64,000 nt of DNA from Chinchilla lanigera. Its lineage: Eukaryota > Chordata > Mammalia > Rodentia > Chinchillidae. Shown one piece after another: positions 1-10,700 of this stretch. The notes beneath the pieces are model-generated. The model searched no databases. It saw nothing but the letters and a program-made list of their open reading frames with translations, and was not told the DNA's origin. Numbering within the stretch: position 1 is the first letter of the stretch; each line of letters starts with the position of its first letter. The stretch spans positions 13,185,337 through 13,249,336 of the forward strand of contig NW_004955463.1 in NCBI RefSeq assembly GCF_000276665.1, written 5' to 3'. The position numbers and the translations under genes were made by a program.

Positions 1-1460
1 CACAACCTATCCCCGCTAAAAGTCCCCATCACTCCCTGCTCCTGGACCTAGAATACTGCCTGGCTGTCATGCAGCACCTGCCTAATTGTATTCCAAGTTC
101 TCAGAGGTTGATCCCAGAGCTCCTCGGGTGCTGTGTCAGGAACAGGACCCACCCCAAGGACAGAATCCACCGCTACCCTAACTAGCCCCCAGAACTCTCC
201 ATGCCTGGGACCACAGATCTACTCTGGGAGTCTGCAAGGGAGTAGCCCAATGTTTTTAAAAGGTCACTGCTGGGTAAAAGCAAAGTACCAGAGGTTCTAG
301 AGGCAACGATGCACATGGAGAAGTCACCTCTAGCCATCACACATGAGATGGGAAGCCAGGTTCAGGCTACTTCTCATTGACCCAAGCCCTTACATTCAAG
401 GCAGTGCTGGCTCAGGATGCTTGGACTGCACTCTGCACTCCCACAGCATTCAGTCCTAAGCCTGAGCTGAGGCTGCTCTTCACCGTCAAAGGCCTATCTC
501 TATTGAATTATTAAATATATATCTTTCATCAACACTGGCAGTGAGCACACTTAACAGAAGGACTGGTAAGGAAATAGCTTCTCCACAATCATCTTTGCCT
601 CCTTGTCTCACAGTAGTCAGACAAGTAGTCAAAGAATCTACTGCTCTCAGGATAGAGTTCATTTCATGTTTAATTTAGTCTTCCCTGCCCTGTCCAGTCA
701 TCATCTGATGATTCTGGAAAAACTGTTAGCCGTGAGCTTTCACCTTCCTGCTTAGTACTTATTTTCCAGTGATTCCCTGAGGAGGCTGTTTTGCTACCTC
801 TGCTCAGCTGATTGGAGAACTGAGAGTTGCATGCATGGCTGACAAAAAAACCTACAAGGATGAAGTTGACTCTTTGTCCAATCTGATCAAAATACTGCTG
901 TTAAGCAAAAGAGTAGTTTTATTTATTGAACCCTACCCTGTGTAGACATTCAGCTGTGTGACCTTGGTGCAGGTGCAGATAACTCTAACTTGTGTTTTCT
1001 AAATTGATTAGATAATGTGGTAAAAAATAAACCTAAAATGTACAATCCACAAATGCAACAGAAGTTCTGCTTAAATCCGTAATTTTTGTAGATTTGTCTC
1101 AACACTAATCATAAAACAACCTCCCTAATGCATGGGGTAGTGCTTCTCTGAGCAGTGGTTGGGGGCCAGCATCTGTCCATTCTGTCTCCATTGCCTTCAT
1201 CATATGGCTTCCAAGCTTCCTGGGTTCACATACATCATGTCCGAAGGGAAAGAGAGAGGGAGGTTTGTCACGGGAGGGTTTTCCCACCTGGCCACCATGG
1301 CTGAAATTGGATTGCACCGCCTAGGCTCACACTGAATCAGTGGGAACTGACCACAGACACACATCCAGAGGCAACTCAGCACGAGCTGTGAAACTCACAG
1401 CAACTCCTCAGCACACAGGAGAGAAGTAAGAGTCTTTGGTGGACCCCTGGTCAACTCTGC
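1..1460. other. Unique non-coding sequence
   Basis: I see no gene, recognisable young repeat or microsatellite here. Two short open frames on the reverse strand near 1.1-1.4 kb have no domain or codon signature that suggests a protein. A weak MIR-like phrase (gtgtgaccttggtgcagg) lies near 956-973 but is too short to call. Confidence 0.6.
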
Positions 1461-1461
1461 C

Positions 1462-1575
1462 ATGTAATTATTATTATACCTCATTTTACAAGTGAGGAAA
1501 CAGAGATAACACTCAAGGTCTCACAGGTAAATACAGAGCTAGGATTTAAACCCAGCCTCTGGCTATTCCACTCCA
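1462..1575 (-). repeat. MIR SINE fragment
   Basis: The block reads like the reverse complement of the MIR core: cctcattttacaagtgagg, then aaacagag, a 'ctcacaggtaaatac' block and an 'aggatttaaacccagcctc' block. These are the typical MIR landmarks in order. It is an old, diverged, tRNA-derived SINE. Confidence 0.8.
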
Positions 1576-1769
1576 GGAAATTAAACCACCGAGGAAAATA
1601 AAATCTAATGAAGTGCATAGGCTTCAGAGTTACTATCATCAGTCATTCTCCCAAGACTCACCTTGGAGGATTAATTTTAGAACACCAACTTCTAAATAAA
1701 GCCTAAGTCAAACTGCCCCTGGAATACAGGAAACAGACCTGGATTTACCTCTTTTATGATTTAGGGCAG

Positions 1770-1852
1770 ACATTACTGCCCAGTTTTGTAAGGGACATAA
1801 ATGAAGCTCAGAGAGGTGACACAAGCTGCTTAAAGTCTACAGGTAACCTAGT
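1770..1852 (-). repeat. MIR SINE fragment
   Basis: The order 'cagttttgtaagggac', 'gaagctcagagaggtgac', 'acaagctgcttaaagtc' matches reverse-oriented MIR core sequence. It is short and diverged. A longer open frame that crosses it has no protein meaning. Confidence 0.55.
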
Positions 1853-2174
1853 CTTGTCACTCCACGTAAAGGGCTTAATTTTCAGCTCTCTTACCTCCAG
1901 TGGGATCTTTCTCAAAGGAAATGAAATCAGATACCATCATCTTCCTGAATTTAGGAAGATGGGTATTTTTGAAGAGGCCACCATTTCTTCCCCTAAGTAT
2001 ACCAAAAGTATATTTCCTGACCAGCATAGTGGTGAGGAAAGTCTCCATCAGTTCATGAGTGGGAAAGACAAACATTCCTGAAGACCAACACGATGTCTTA
2101 TTTATATCCTCAAAAATGATGCAGTACAGTGCCTGAAAATCTAATGGCTGTGCAATAAATACTGATTGGATGGA

Positions 2175-2540
2175 TGTTGTCTTAGACCCTTGTTGCTGGA
2201 ACATAATACTCTACACCCACAACTTAAAGGAGGAGAGGTTTATTTTTGCTCACATTTGCAGTCCATGGTGGGCTTGCTCCTAGGCAGGAAGGAGCTGCCA
2301 CTGAGGAAGGCTGTTCACACCATGAAGATCTGATCAGGAAACAGAGAAAGTGGGGAAGAGCAGGGAGGGTGGCAAACCCTTCCAGACCACAGCCCTAGTA
2401 ACCCGCCTCCCCTGACCAGCCCCACCTCCCACCACTACATTTAGGTGTAGTGCCCTGCCCTGCAGACCCAATCACCTCCCTAAAGACCCATCAAGAAGCG
2501 CATGAGGCTGGGGAGTGTGTCCTTCATCCAAACCCTAACA
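2175..2540 (-). repeat. MaLR-type solo LTR (MLT1/MST-like)
   Basis: Read on the reverse strand, this ends in the shared 3' block of the MaLR LTRs in this window: '...ccatggactgcaaatgtg', 'agcaaaaataaacctctcc', then 'ttaagttgtgggtg'. The AATAAA-like LTR polyadenylation signal is kept. No internal retroviral sequence follows, so it is a solo LTR. I could not see a clean 5-bp target duplication. Confidence 0.7.
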
Positions 2541-3068
2541 GACGCATATCTAAGTGAGTAAATGAATATATATCCTCCTACTATCTATTGGCTTTTTTGT
2601 AACTCATTACATCACTGCCTTTTTACAAATTCCAAAGAATCAATTAATGAATCCAATTTGTGGCTGAAATCATTGTATTGAACTTGCATGTATGTTTATT
2701 TGTTGCATTATTATTTTTGTTTTCTCTAGTTATTATATTTTCTTAACTTTTCACAATCTTCTTAGAATTAATATACTATCTCATACAAAATGTAAACACG
2801 TTACAACTATACACGTCCATGTACCCTTTCTCCCTATCACATACATTAGAAGCTATCATTTGTATATATCTACCCTGCTATAAACACAAGACACTGTTAT
2901 AATTTACATTTTAAATGTCATATGCATTTTAAAGAAAGTATAGTATTTTGTATTTACCATTTTTGATGCTCTTCCTTCCTTCCTTCCTTCCTTCCTGAAG
3001 ACCCACTTTTCCAGCTGGTATCAGGGAACTTGTAGTCTAAAGAACCTCCAGTTGCTGTAGTGCGGGGG
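2541..3068. other. AT-rich unique sequence
   Basis: This stretch is AT-rich with no convincing repeat landmark and no supported gene. It contains the short TTCC simple repeat listed separately. A 63-codon open frame in the AT-rich part is what such base composition gives by chance. Confidence 0.5.
2971..2996. repeat. (TTCC)n microsatellite
   Basis: About six uninterrupted copies of a cttc tetramer are visible directly. Length polymorphism is likely. Confidence 0.95.
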
Positions 3069-3428
3069 TGCTAGTCAGCTTTTCATTGCTTTAACAAATG
3101 CCTGAGATAATCCCGTTTAAAAGAAGAAAAGTTTATTTTGCCTCATGGTTTCAGTCCATGCTGGCTTGACCCTACTGCTTTGGGTCTAAGGTGGCACAGT
3201 ACATTGCAGCAGGCACATGTGGTGGAGGAAGACTATTCATCTCATGGCAGCCAAGAAGCAAAGAGAAAGACAGGAAGGGGTAAGGTTCCCAACAGTCCTT
3301 TCAAGGACACACCCCAACGACCTAACTTCCTTCCACATGACCCAACTCCTAAAGGTCCCACCACCACAGGTGAGTAACCAAGCTCTCATATACAGGCCTT
3401 TGGAAGACTTGGAGATCCAAAGCATAAG
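3069..3428 (-). repeat. MaLR-type solo LTR (MLT1/MST-like)
   Basis: It starts with 'tgctagtcagcttttcattg' and continues 'aagaaaagtttattttgcc', 'tttcagtccatgctgg'. This is the reverse complement of the LTR 3' end seen in the forward copies at 22.0, 25.9 and 48.9 kb. It ends near 'gagatccaaagcata'. It lies 530 bp from another reverse copy, but the two are not obviously one provirus. Confidence 0.75.
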
Positions 3429-3429
3429 A

Positions 3430-4760
3430 ATGGATCTGCTGAACTCAAGCAGTGTTCTCTTATTTAAAAGTGTCTTATGTTTGTTTCACTCTTGAATGAT
3501 ATTTGCACTGCATATAAACTCTGGGTACATGGGTCTTTTTGGTTCTTATTCATAATTTTGAAGATGCTCTTCCATTATTTTCTGGCCTCCACTGAATCAC
3601 GGCCTCTCTATATGTACTATAACCTTTCTCTCAACATTTTCTCTTCATCTTTTGGTTTTTCAGCAGTTTGACCATGATGTGCTGTGGCACGATTTTCTTC
3701 ATATATATCCAGCTTGGAATATGATAAAATTCTTGAATGTATAAATTTGTATCTTTCATCAAACTCGTGAAATTTATGAAGACTGATTCTGACTTGGTCA
3801 TTATTTTCCACTTTTTACATTTTCTTATGTATCATATTTCATTTCATTTTTCAGTATAGTTTTATTTATTATTTCTTCATATTTTTTTCAGCTCATTTTC
3901 TCTTGCTTTTATGACTGGACTGTGTTTCAATTAAACATATATTAAACTTTTATTTTGTCTTACAGATATCTAATCTATTCATTTGTTCTCTGTAGTTGTA
4001 GACTGGATACCTTGATTTGTCTTCCTCTGTCATACCCATTCTGCTTTTAAGGGTATTCTGTGAATTTTTACTTCAAAAAGTGTCTTTTTTCCATTTTTCC
4101 TTGTCATTTTTATTGTTTCTATACTGAGATTTTATCTTTTTTAATTTATTTCTAACACATTTTTCTCTTTTGTTAGTGAAAATATATAATGATGACTTTG
4201 AAATCATTATCTAATTCCAATATTTGGACCAAGTAGAGTTCAGTCTTTACTGATGGTATTTTCTCCTGGAAATATCTCACATCTTTCTGGCTTTTTCCTG
4301 CGTTAAATATTTTTGGCTTATATTCCAGACATTGTGAGTGTTGTGTTATGGTTCTCTGAATTCTGTTCTATTCTGTGGAAGAGCATTGAGTTGTTGTTGA
4401 TGTTGCTATAGCAGGCTATTAAGGTGGATGAACTCAAATTGCAAACCCTTCCTCTTGGGTAGTAGCTCACATCTCAGTTCAATTGTTCTATCTTTAGCTG
4501 AGCTACTTGGATTCTACCCCACACATGCTTGATTCAGAGGTCAACCAGAGATTTGGACAGAGCTTATGTTTAGTATATATTTAGTAGCTGTGGTTGCCCA
4601 AAATTCTGTCACCTGGTCTTCCAGGCCAGAGGTTCTGCAGAAACCAATAGGAGTTTCAGCCACCCTGTGTGGTGCTGACTGTACCTAATTTCCATAATAA
4701 ATAGGAAACCCCTATTCTTCTCTTCTTCCAAGTGTCAGTATCCCTGCAGAATCACCCAGC
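3430..4760 (-). repeat. Ancient L1 fragment (L1M-like)
   Basis: This is a long T-rich tract with phrases typical of old mammalian L1 copies read on the opposite strand, such as 'ctaattccaatatttgg' and 'ccagacattgtgagtg'. No open frame of useful length remains. Family and boundaries are uncertain. Confidence 0.5.
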
Positions 4761-5139
4761 TTTTGTTCGCTTTCCAGAACCTTCAGGTACCTGGTCTTTT
4801 TCTAATCGTGTCTGTTTATGGAGAGTTGGTATTAGAGGAGGCTTCTTGGACAGACAAGTAGAACTCTCGGTATAACTGGAGAGAGGCAAGGCCAGCTGTT
4901 TCAATAAGCCCTCCTCTCATGATCCCTTGTTCTACTGCATTTCACAAAACTTTTCAAAGTTTTCAAGGTTGAAAGAGGTGTGTTCATGGTGGGAATTTAA
5001 AGAAACCAGCTATAAAGTCCAACAGTCCTGGATCTTTCACACGCACCATTACAAGATTGTGTCTACTCCATGCCAACCGGGACATTTCCAACCAGGGCTC
5101 TTAATGGATAGCATATGTCAATGCTCTTTCAACTCTGAT
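4761..5139. other. Unique non-coding sequence
   Basis: No repeat or gene was recognised. A 71-codon open frame at 4927-5142 shows no domain. Confidence 0.45.
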
Positions 5140-5678
5140 TAATATGAATATATAGATTGTCCTTACCATAAGCATAATCAATAATAATAGTTCCTATTTT
5201 GAGTGCCAAACATATGCCATTCACTGACTGATCAACACAGTTCAGCATCTTTGCCATCTCTGTTTCACACAAGCGGTGCTATGAAATGGAAAATAATCCA
5301 GTTCTGGAGTAAAGTCTGAGTATGAATCTTAACTTTGACATTAGCTAAATGACCACCCCCTACGCCAAATCACTTAGCATCTACAAACCTCAGGTAAGGT
5401 ACCTATAAACTGAGCTTTCAAAGTTGCCATCATGATAGGAAACAACAACACCTAATATAGAACGTTGCTCATAATGGCTACTACTACTTTTATAGATGAA
5501 AAACTTCAAATGAGAAAATTTAAATAATTTTCTCATGACTAAGAAGTTATTTTGCCACCTAATACATGGCAAAATTGGTTTTAAACTCTGTATTTATATA
5601 CTTTCTTTATAGTTGGCTCGTTTCTCTTCATAGCTACTACCAATTATTAAGCACATACTGTATCCAAGAACTACTCTG
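5140..5678. repeat. Cluster of diverged MIR-like fragments
   Basis: Several MIR-type phrases occur in mixed orientation: 'aataataatagttcctattt' (reverse) near 5180, 'ttagctaaatgaccacc' (forward) near 5340, 'caaatgagaaaatttaaat' (reverse) near 5506 and 'attattaagcacatactg' (reverse) near 5643. Each is weak alone. The cluster suggests overlapping ancient insertions. Confidence 0.4.
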
Positions 5679-6330
5679 TTGTGGTGGGTTAACTAATGGT
5701 CAACTTGTGACACCCAGCTAAACTGAGCCAGCATGGTGCTGGGTGTGGAAGGCCCACCTGAGGATTGTTACCAACAGCACAGAAAGTGAACTGGAGGGGA
5801 AGATGTTGTGCTATTGATTCTCCTGGAGAAGCATGTCATGCTGGCTACCCTGATATGAACTCAGCTGTTCTCATCATTGGAGGAGCTCAGTTCCTTGCTG
5901 TCACTGAGGATGGCTGTGGTTCTCTTCAGGGGAGCTCTGGTCCTGACCTTGAGTGTCGCTTCCTTGCTCCAGTGCAGATCCCCCAGCTTGCTGACACAAG
6001 CTTCATTCCACTGCTGCAGACTTTCTAGCTTCCACCACTGACCTTTGGGCCTTCCCAGTGTGGACCCTTGATACAGATTTGCATGAGTCATTGTTGTGGG
6101 CTCTAGGCCTCCAGCTGGACTCATGGAGGGCATGGCCATGGGCTCTAGGTCTTCAGATGGACATTGCCGTGGGATCCAGGCCCTCAACTAAATTCTTTGG
6201 GTCTCTAGTGTGTGGACAGATCTCCCACATTCTTTTGCATTTGACTCTTTGGGTGGATTTTATTCAATAATCCTATAAATTACGTATCCTGTATTAAATC
6301 TTTTCCCTTGTGAACCCTGACTACCGTACA
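5679..6330 (+). repeat. Endogenous-retrovirus-type solo LTR
   Basis: It begins with tg, ends near 'cttgtgaaccctgactacc', and carries 'attaaatcttttcccttg', the layout of the 3' part of ERVL-class LTRs (polyadenylation signal, then a short R-U5 end). No gag/pol/env remnant is nearby. It contains three degenerate direct copies of a 'gggctctagg..cagatgga' unit near 6097, 6137 and 6168. Assignment to a named family was not possible. Confidence 0.5.
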
Positions 6331-7100
6331 TAGCTACTTTACATACGTGGAGTTAATCCTGAAACTAATCAAAAAACTTAAAATGCGAGTTCTTCAAATA
6401 GGGTACATTTTCCCCTCCCAGAATCATCAGAATTGTAGGCCTTTGAGATGATTCTTATTCCCTCAGTTTTAAGGTCTTGCCTTGGAGAAAGAACTATCCT
6501 TGATGGAGATCCTGTCTGCCCTTGAACACAAGAGAAAGGCATGCTGGATGTCCTGCAGTAAAGGGCTACTTTGTGCCTACTTCACTCCTGGAACAAAGAG
6601 CTGGCCACTGTCCACTATATTCTGTAAAGGGCTACCTGTGCCTACTTTATTCCAGAACACATTTAGGTGCTCAGATGGGGCGGGGAAGAGAACAAACTTT
6701 GGACAGAGAAATATTTAAACTGTTTTCAAGCTAATGACAGAGACAATAGTCCTCTGTACCTTTCTATCCATAAAAGCAGGCTGGGTATTATTCACACATC
6801 GTATGCCTTACATTTCAATCCAGCCCCAAGTTACAATAAAGTTTCCATTGTCAAACCTATCATTAGTAGGCTCACGATTCTTTAGGCATATATACAGAAC
6901 TCCCACACCCACATCATTATTTAAAGTGATTGCTGAATTCACTTCAAAGCAATTATCTAAGCTGCTGGCCAGGTTCCACCTCTCTCTGTACAGTGTGACA
7001 TAATTTATTGTCTCTGTTTATTATCTCATAACTGTTGAGGTATAGGTTGATGTAAAATCTTAATAACATTATCAGAACTACCAGTATATCTACTCGTGTG
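6331..7100. other. Unique non-coding sequence with a short duplication
   Basis: No gene was recognised. Two copies of about 33 bp ('gtaaagggctac', then 'tgtgcctactt') occur at about 6556-6588 and 6621-6653, a 65-bp offset. Overlapping open frames over this region are produced by the duplication and show no domain. Confidence 0.5.
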
Positions 7101-7104
7101 TGTA

Positions 7105-7165
7105 TTTATTCAACAAATAATCATCAAGTGCCATCCTGGGTCAGATACAGAAGCTCAAGACTTGC
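7105..7165 (-). repeat. L2 3'-end fragment
   Basis: 'tatttattcaacaaataatc' followed by 'aagtgcc' and 'gggtcagatacag' is the reverse complement of the L2 LINE 3' terminus (which normally reads toward 'aataaatatttgttgaatg'). Confidence 0.5.
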
Positions 7166-7209
7166 ACGGTTGTGTTTCACGTTCTCTATCTGATGCAGCA
7201 GACAAGACC

Positions 7210-7390
7210 CTGGCTCTGGACTCAGAAATGTAGACTAAAGCTCTGGCCCCTTTCTTATTCCTTGAAGGACTTCAGCTAAGTCATTGCACTGAGTCTCAAT
7301 TTGTACATGTGTAAAGCGGGAATAATTTATCTGACATCTCTAACAGGGTCTTAGAAGGATCAAATCAAATTATAAAAGTAAAAACACTAA
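7210..7390 (+). repeat. MIR SINE
   Basis: The forward MIR order is visible: 'tggctctggactcagaaatg', 'agctaagtcattgcactgag', 'tgtacatgtgtaaagcggg', 'gaaggatcaaatcaaatta'. It is old and diverged. Confidence 0.7.
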
Positions 7391-7640
7391 AATTATAGAA
7401 TAGTATATAAATATACAAGTGCGTATGTCCTATCATTTGTGTTTCTAATTGTTTCTTTCACTGTACATTCTCAATCATTTTCATGAACAAATTCTCAAAC
7501 ATTTTCATTTTCATGTTGTTGCTATTATTTTAGTATGTAAGCAGCACAGGATTACAGTCTAGACATTGAGCAGCAGTGAGGAAAGGGGTAGAGCAATTAT
7601 CTTAAGATGGCATATTTTCTCCAAATAATATTATGTGCTT
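7391..7640. other. Unique AT-rich sequence
   Basis: No repeat or gene was recognised. Confidence 0.4.
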
Positions 7641-8050
7641 TATTCATCAAATAAAGAAGGCATCCCAGCCTTCTTGAAACTTACAATATAGCAGCAAACA
7701 AGATCTTAGCCACTTAATTATTGACCAGTGTTAGTAAAGATGAATTATAAGGTGTTTTTTGTAGAAGCACAGAACAAGGAGAGGGCTTAGCAGGAGGAAG
7801 GCCTCCCTGAGATCATCCCTGAAATGAGCTCTCTGGAGGACAAACAGTACTTAGTCAAGCAAAGGCAGGAGGCAGGACGCTGCAACTGAGGCAGGTATGT
7901 TTGAAAAACCAGAACCAAGAGACAGTATGGCCCATGTTAAGAGGCACCATAAGCCCAAGATGTCATGATGGAAGATGACTAGGATCAGGATGGAGAGGAC
8001 CCAGGTCAGAGGGGCAAAAGATAAGCTTGGTGAGCCTGGCAGAGGTCATC
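7641..8050 (-). repeat. Ancient L2-like fragment
   Basis: The order 'ccttcttgaaacttacaata', 'gaaggcctccctgagatcat', 'aatgagctctctggagg', 'aggcaggaggcagga' resembles the common ancient LINE-derived motif series (tail of L2 read in reverse: 'cttacagtctag ... aaggcttcctggaggagg'). Diverged; the family call is tentative. Confidence 0.4.
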
Positions 8051-8422
8051 CTAGTTAATGCTGGATGTTGAAACTGCCCACATTTTTATATGCTAATATG
8101 TCTGTATAAAAGATATGCAAATCACCATTCAAAATTTAGAAAAGGGCCCCCTGAAGGCAAGAATTTAATACAGGTTTTTATTTGAAGTGCCAGTGCTTAA
8201 TAGATGTTCAATAAATATTCCAGGATTCAATTAAGTTGAAACTAGAGACTTTACAAGGCATTTACTTTTTTTAACCAAAGGATTCACCACTAGATACCTT
8301 CAAATAGAGAGCAACCCCATTACATTTAAACTTTGAATGTAAACTTGCATTCAAGTTTTGGACATAAACAAACTTAGCATTTTGAATAAATAGATCCTAG
8401 CGTCTTTAGTTTTAAGGACATA
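8051..8422. other. Unique sequence
   Basis: No gene seen. A short L2-tail-like phrase ('agatgttcaataaatattcc') occurs near 8203-8222. Confidence 0.4.
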
Positions 8423-8745
8423 TAGCTGACCCTCCATATCCCTGAGTTCTACACCCACAGATTCAACCAACTATGTACTAAAATTATTCAAGGGGAAAAT
8501 CATCTAAACTGAACTTGAATGGATGTATTTTTCCTGTCATTTAACAATATAACAATAATTTACATATCATTTGCATTGATTCGGTATTGTAAATCACCTA
8601 AAGAGAATTTAAAGGGTACAGGAGGGTGCACAGAGGTTATATACTGTGCTGTTTCATATAAGGGACTTGGGCATCTGCAGACCCTGGTATCTTGGAGGCA
8701 TGGGGGCCTGGAACCAAGCCTCTGCGAATACTTAGGGGCAACTAT
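8423..8745 (-). mobile_element. MER2-like Tigger (TcMar) DNA transposon, non-autonomous
   Basis: The left end 'gctgaccctccatatccctg' and the right end 'ctgcgaatacttaggggcaa' are recognisable diverged Tigger-type terminal inverted repeats. The interior phrases 'aacaataatttacatatcat' and 'agagaatttaaagggtacag' match the MER2 pattern. Both ends abut a TA dinucleotide, the target duplication expected for mariner/Tigger elements. There is no transposase frame. Confidence 0.75.
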
Positions 8746-9985
8746 ATTTATTATGTAAAATCAAATACTCAGACCTTTTCAAAGCAATGAAAAGAGGTGT
8801 CACTATTGAAAAAAATTTGCCAGTAGCAGAAAATTCTTGGAATTTCTAAAGCTGTAGGTGGAAGGAAGGTATGAAGAACCACAACCTGCAAAGCCAGTTA
8901 GAGAACACTTGTTCCTGTTCCTCGGGTCATTTTAATAGATTTATTTAATTTCTTATCACTATAGTGGGTTGACAAAGTCCAGAGTCTCCCTATTTATCTT
9001 GCCCTTGGGGTGAGTTTCTCATTGAGGTCAGAAGTGATTCTGGGAAGGAAATATGCAGCTATCCGTGCTCTGGCACCAGTTTCTACTTAAACTCTGAAAA
9101 TCACCCTGCCGTGTCCTTGGTTTCTGAATTATGAGTCTATTCACCCTTTTTGCCCCCTGTCAGAAAATGGAAGTGAGACACACTGACAGTTTCTGGAAAG
9201 TGGTGTTTCTCTGTTCCGGGTCACTACATGTGACCCGCAAGAACACAGCTTTGATGACGTGATGGGTGAGAACCCCAGCCTTCAGTCTTCATCTGCCTTT
9301 GAGAGAAGAGGGACAACGGACCAGAGCATAGAAAGTCTAGAGCCGGTAGAGACACTGCCCAGTTCAGGCCCTGAGACCATGACTGAGGACAGTGACTGAG
9401 CCATGTGGCCACAGCTTTCAGCAGAGACCAGAACCAGACCTCTTGACCCCACAGCCAAGGTTTCCCCTAGAGACCTCCAAATTAAGACAGTGTCCCCTTT
9501 GAAATGGTTGCTCCCAGCCATGTCTACCATGTCTGTGCAGCTCAGAGGGGAAAAGAATGTGCACATCCCACAGATTCTATTTATTTCTGAGATGATAATG
9601 CATTTAGGCTGATATCTGTCCCCAAACGGCATGTAATTCACATTTTTCCATCCTGTTGTTGTGTACAAAAACTCCCAGGAGGTCATAGAGACTTAAAAAC
9701 TCATGTTAGTTTACCAATTTATTTATCAGCACCTTGGCACCACCCACGCCTTACACCAACATCCTTACCAAAAACAAACAAAAGAACCATTCTAAATATC
9801 TATCCTGCCTGGCTCCCTTTCTCATTTTGCAAATTCATCCTCTCAAAGCAAGGCGTCTACGCCTATAAGGTTGTCCCATCCAAAAACACACCTTGGAGAT
9901 GGCCTAGGAAGTGTCCTCTGACCCTGGAAGCAAGAGTCACACCTCCAAGGCCCCTTTGTGTTTTTCAGACACTGGGACACATATG
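8746..9985. other. Unique non-coding sequence
   Basis: No gene or repeat family was recognised. The overlapping open frames at 9.2-9.7 kb on both strands lack any domain. A perfect 8-bp-arm inverted repeat lies at 9217-9237 and is listed separately. Confidence 0.5.
9217..9237. repeat. Short perfect inverted repeat
   Basis: The arms cgggtcac (9217-9224) and gtgacccg (9230-9237) flank a 5-nt spacer. The arms contain GGGTCA/TGACCC, which is the shape of a nuclear-receptor half-site pair (inverted, 7-nt spacing). Functional binding is only a possibility. Confidence 0.5.
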
Positions 9986-10062
9986 TGCACACATTCATAA
10001 GCATGCACACACATATGCAAACAAACACACACACACACACAGAGGCACGCGCACACACACAG
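9986..10062. repeat. (CA)n-rich microsatellite, interrupted
   Basis: CA dinucleotides run with interruptions (atatgca, gaggcacgcg). The reverse-strand open frames here are Cys/Val-rich translations of the repeat and are not genes. Confidence 0.95.
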
Positions 10063-10129
10063 CAACCAAGCAAGCCAAAATGAGAAAAAGGCCCATGCAG
10101 GAGAGGAGAAAATGTCCCCTTTATATCTA

Positions 10130-10700
10130 CAGGCTGCCTCCAGCAAAAGCATTCCTAAATACGATAGGTTAAATATATTGCTGCCATTACACTCTACAAG
10201 AAACACATTCCATAAAAACGAAGGTGCTGTAAATTATACAAATATGATGCTAACAAGCCAGGAAACGCGCTGCTAATGAGGTCAGCTACAGAACTCCCGC
10301 AGCGCTGCAAATCATGTGCCAATCCTGCATATGAGCTACAAGAACAGCATTGGGTCAGCATTTTCTGAGTGGGTTTGTAACCTGCTGTTTGGTGTATGGT
10401 TACACAGGTAGATAAAAAGCTTCCAGGCCTCCCCCTCCGCCACCCTCCAACTTTGTTTATGTGTCAAATATCCAAGTCACCAGACGAGCATGCCCTGCAT
10501 TAATGTACCTGACTATTATGCCTATTGTTCTCCTGCTCAGAGTAGAGAATTAGTCACTCAGATGTGTAAATATTGGTTACAGTTTTGAAGCATGCAAGCT
10601 TTGTGTTTCTATCAGCCCCATTCCTAGAGGAATTATGCATGCTGTTGGCACTGGGTTTTGTACACACTGTATTTGCTAAAGCTCTAAAAATCAAATAAAC
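10130..10700. promoter_or_regulatory. Candidate conserved non-coding element
   Basis: About 570 bp with no repeat signature, even base composition and dense motif-like words, for example 'ctgctaatgaggtcagctac', 'gcagcgctgcaaatcatgtg', 'tcctgcatatgagctac', 'gggtcagcattttctgag'. No open frame spans it. It reads like a developmental enhancer, but that is inference; no cross-species alignment was done. Confidence 0.35.
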
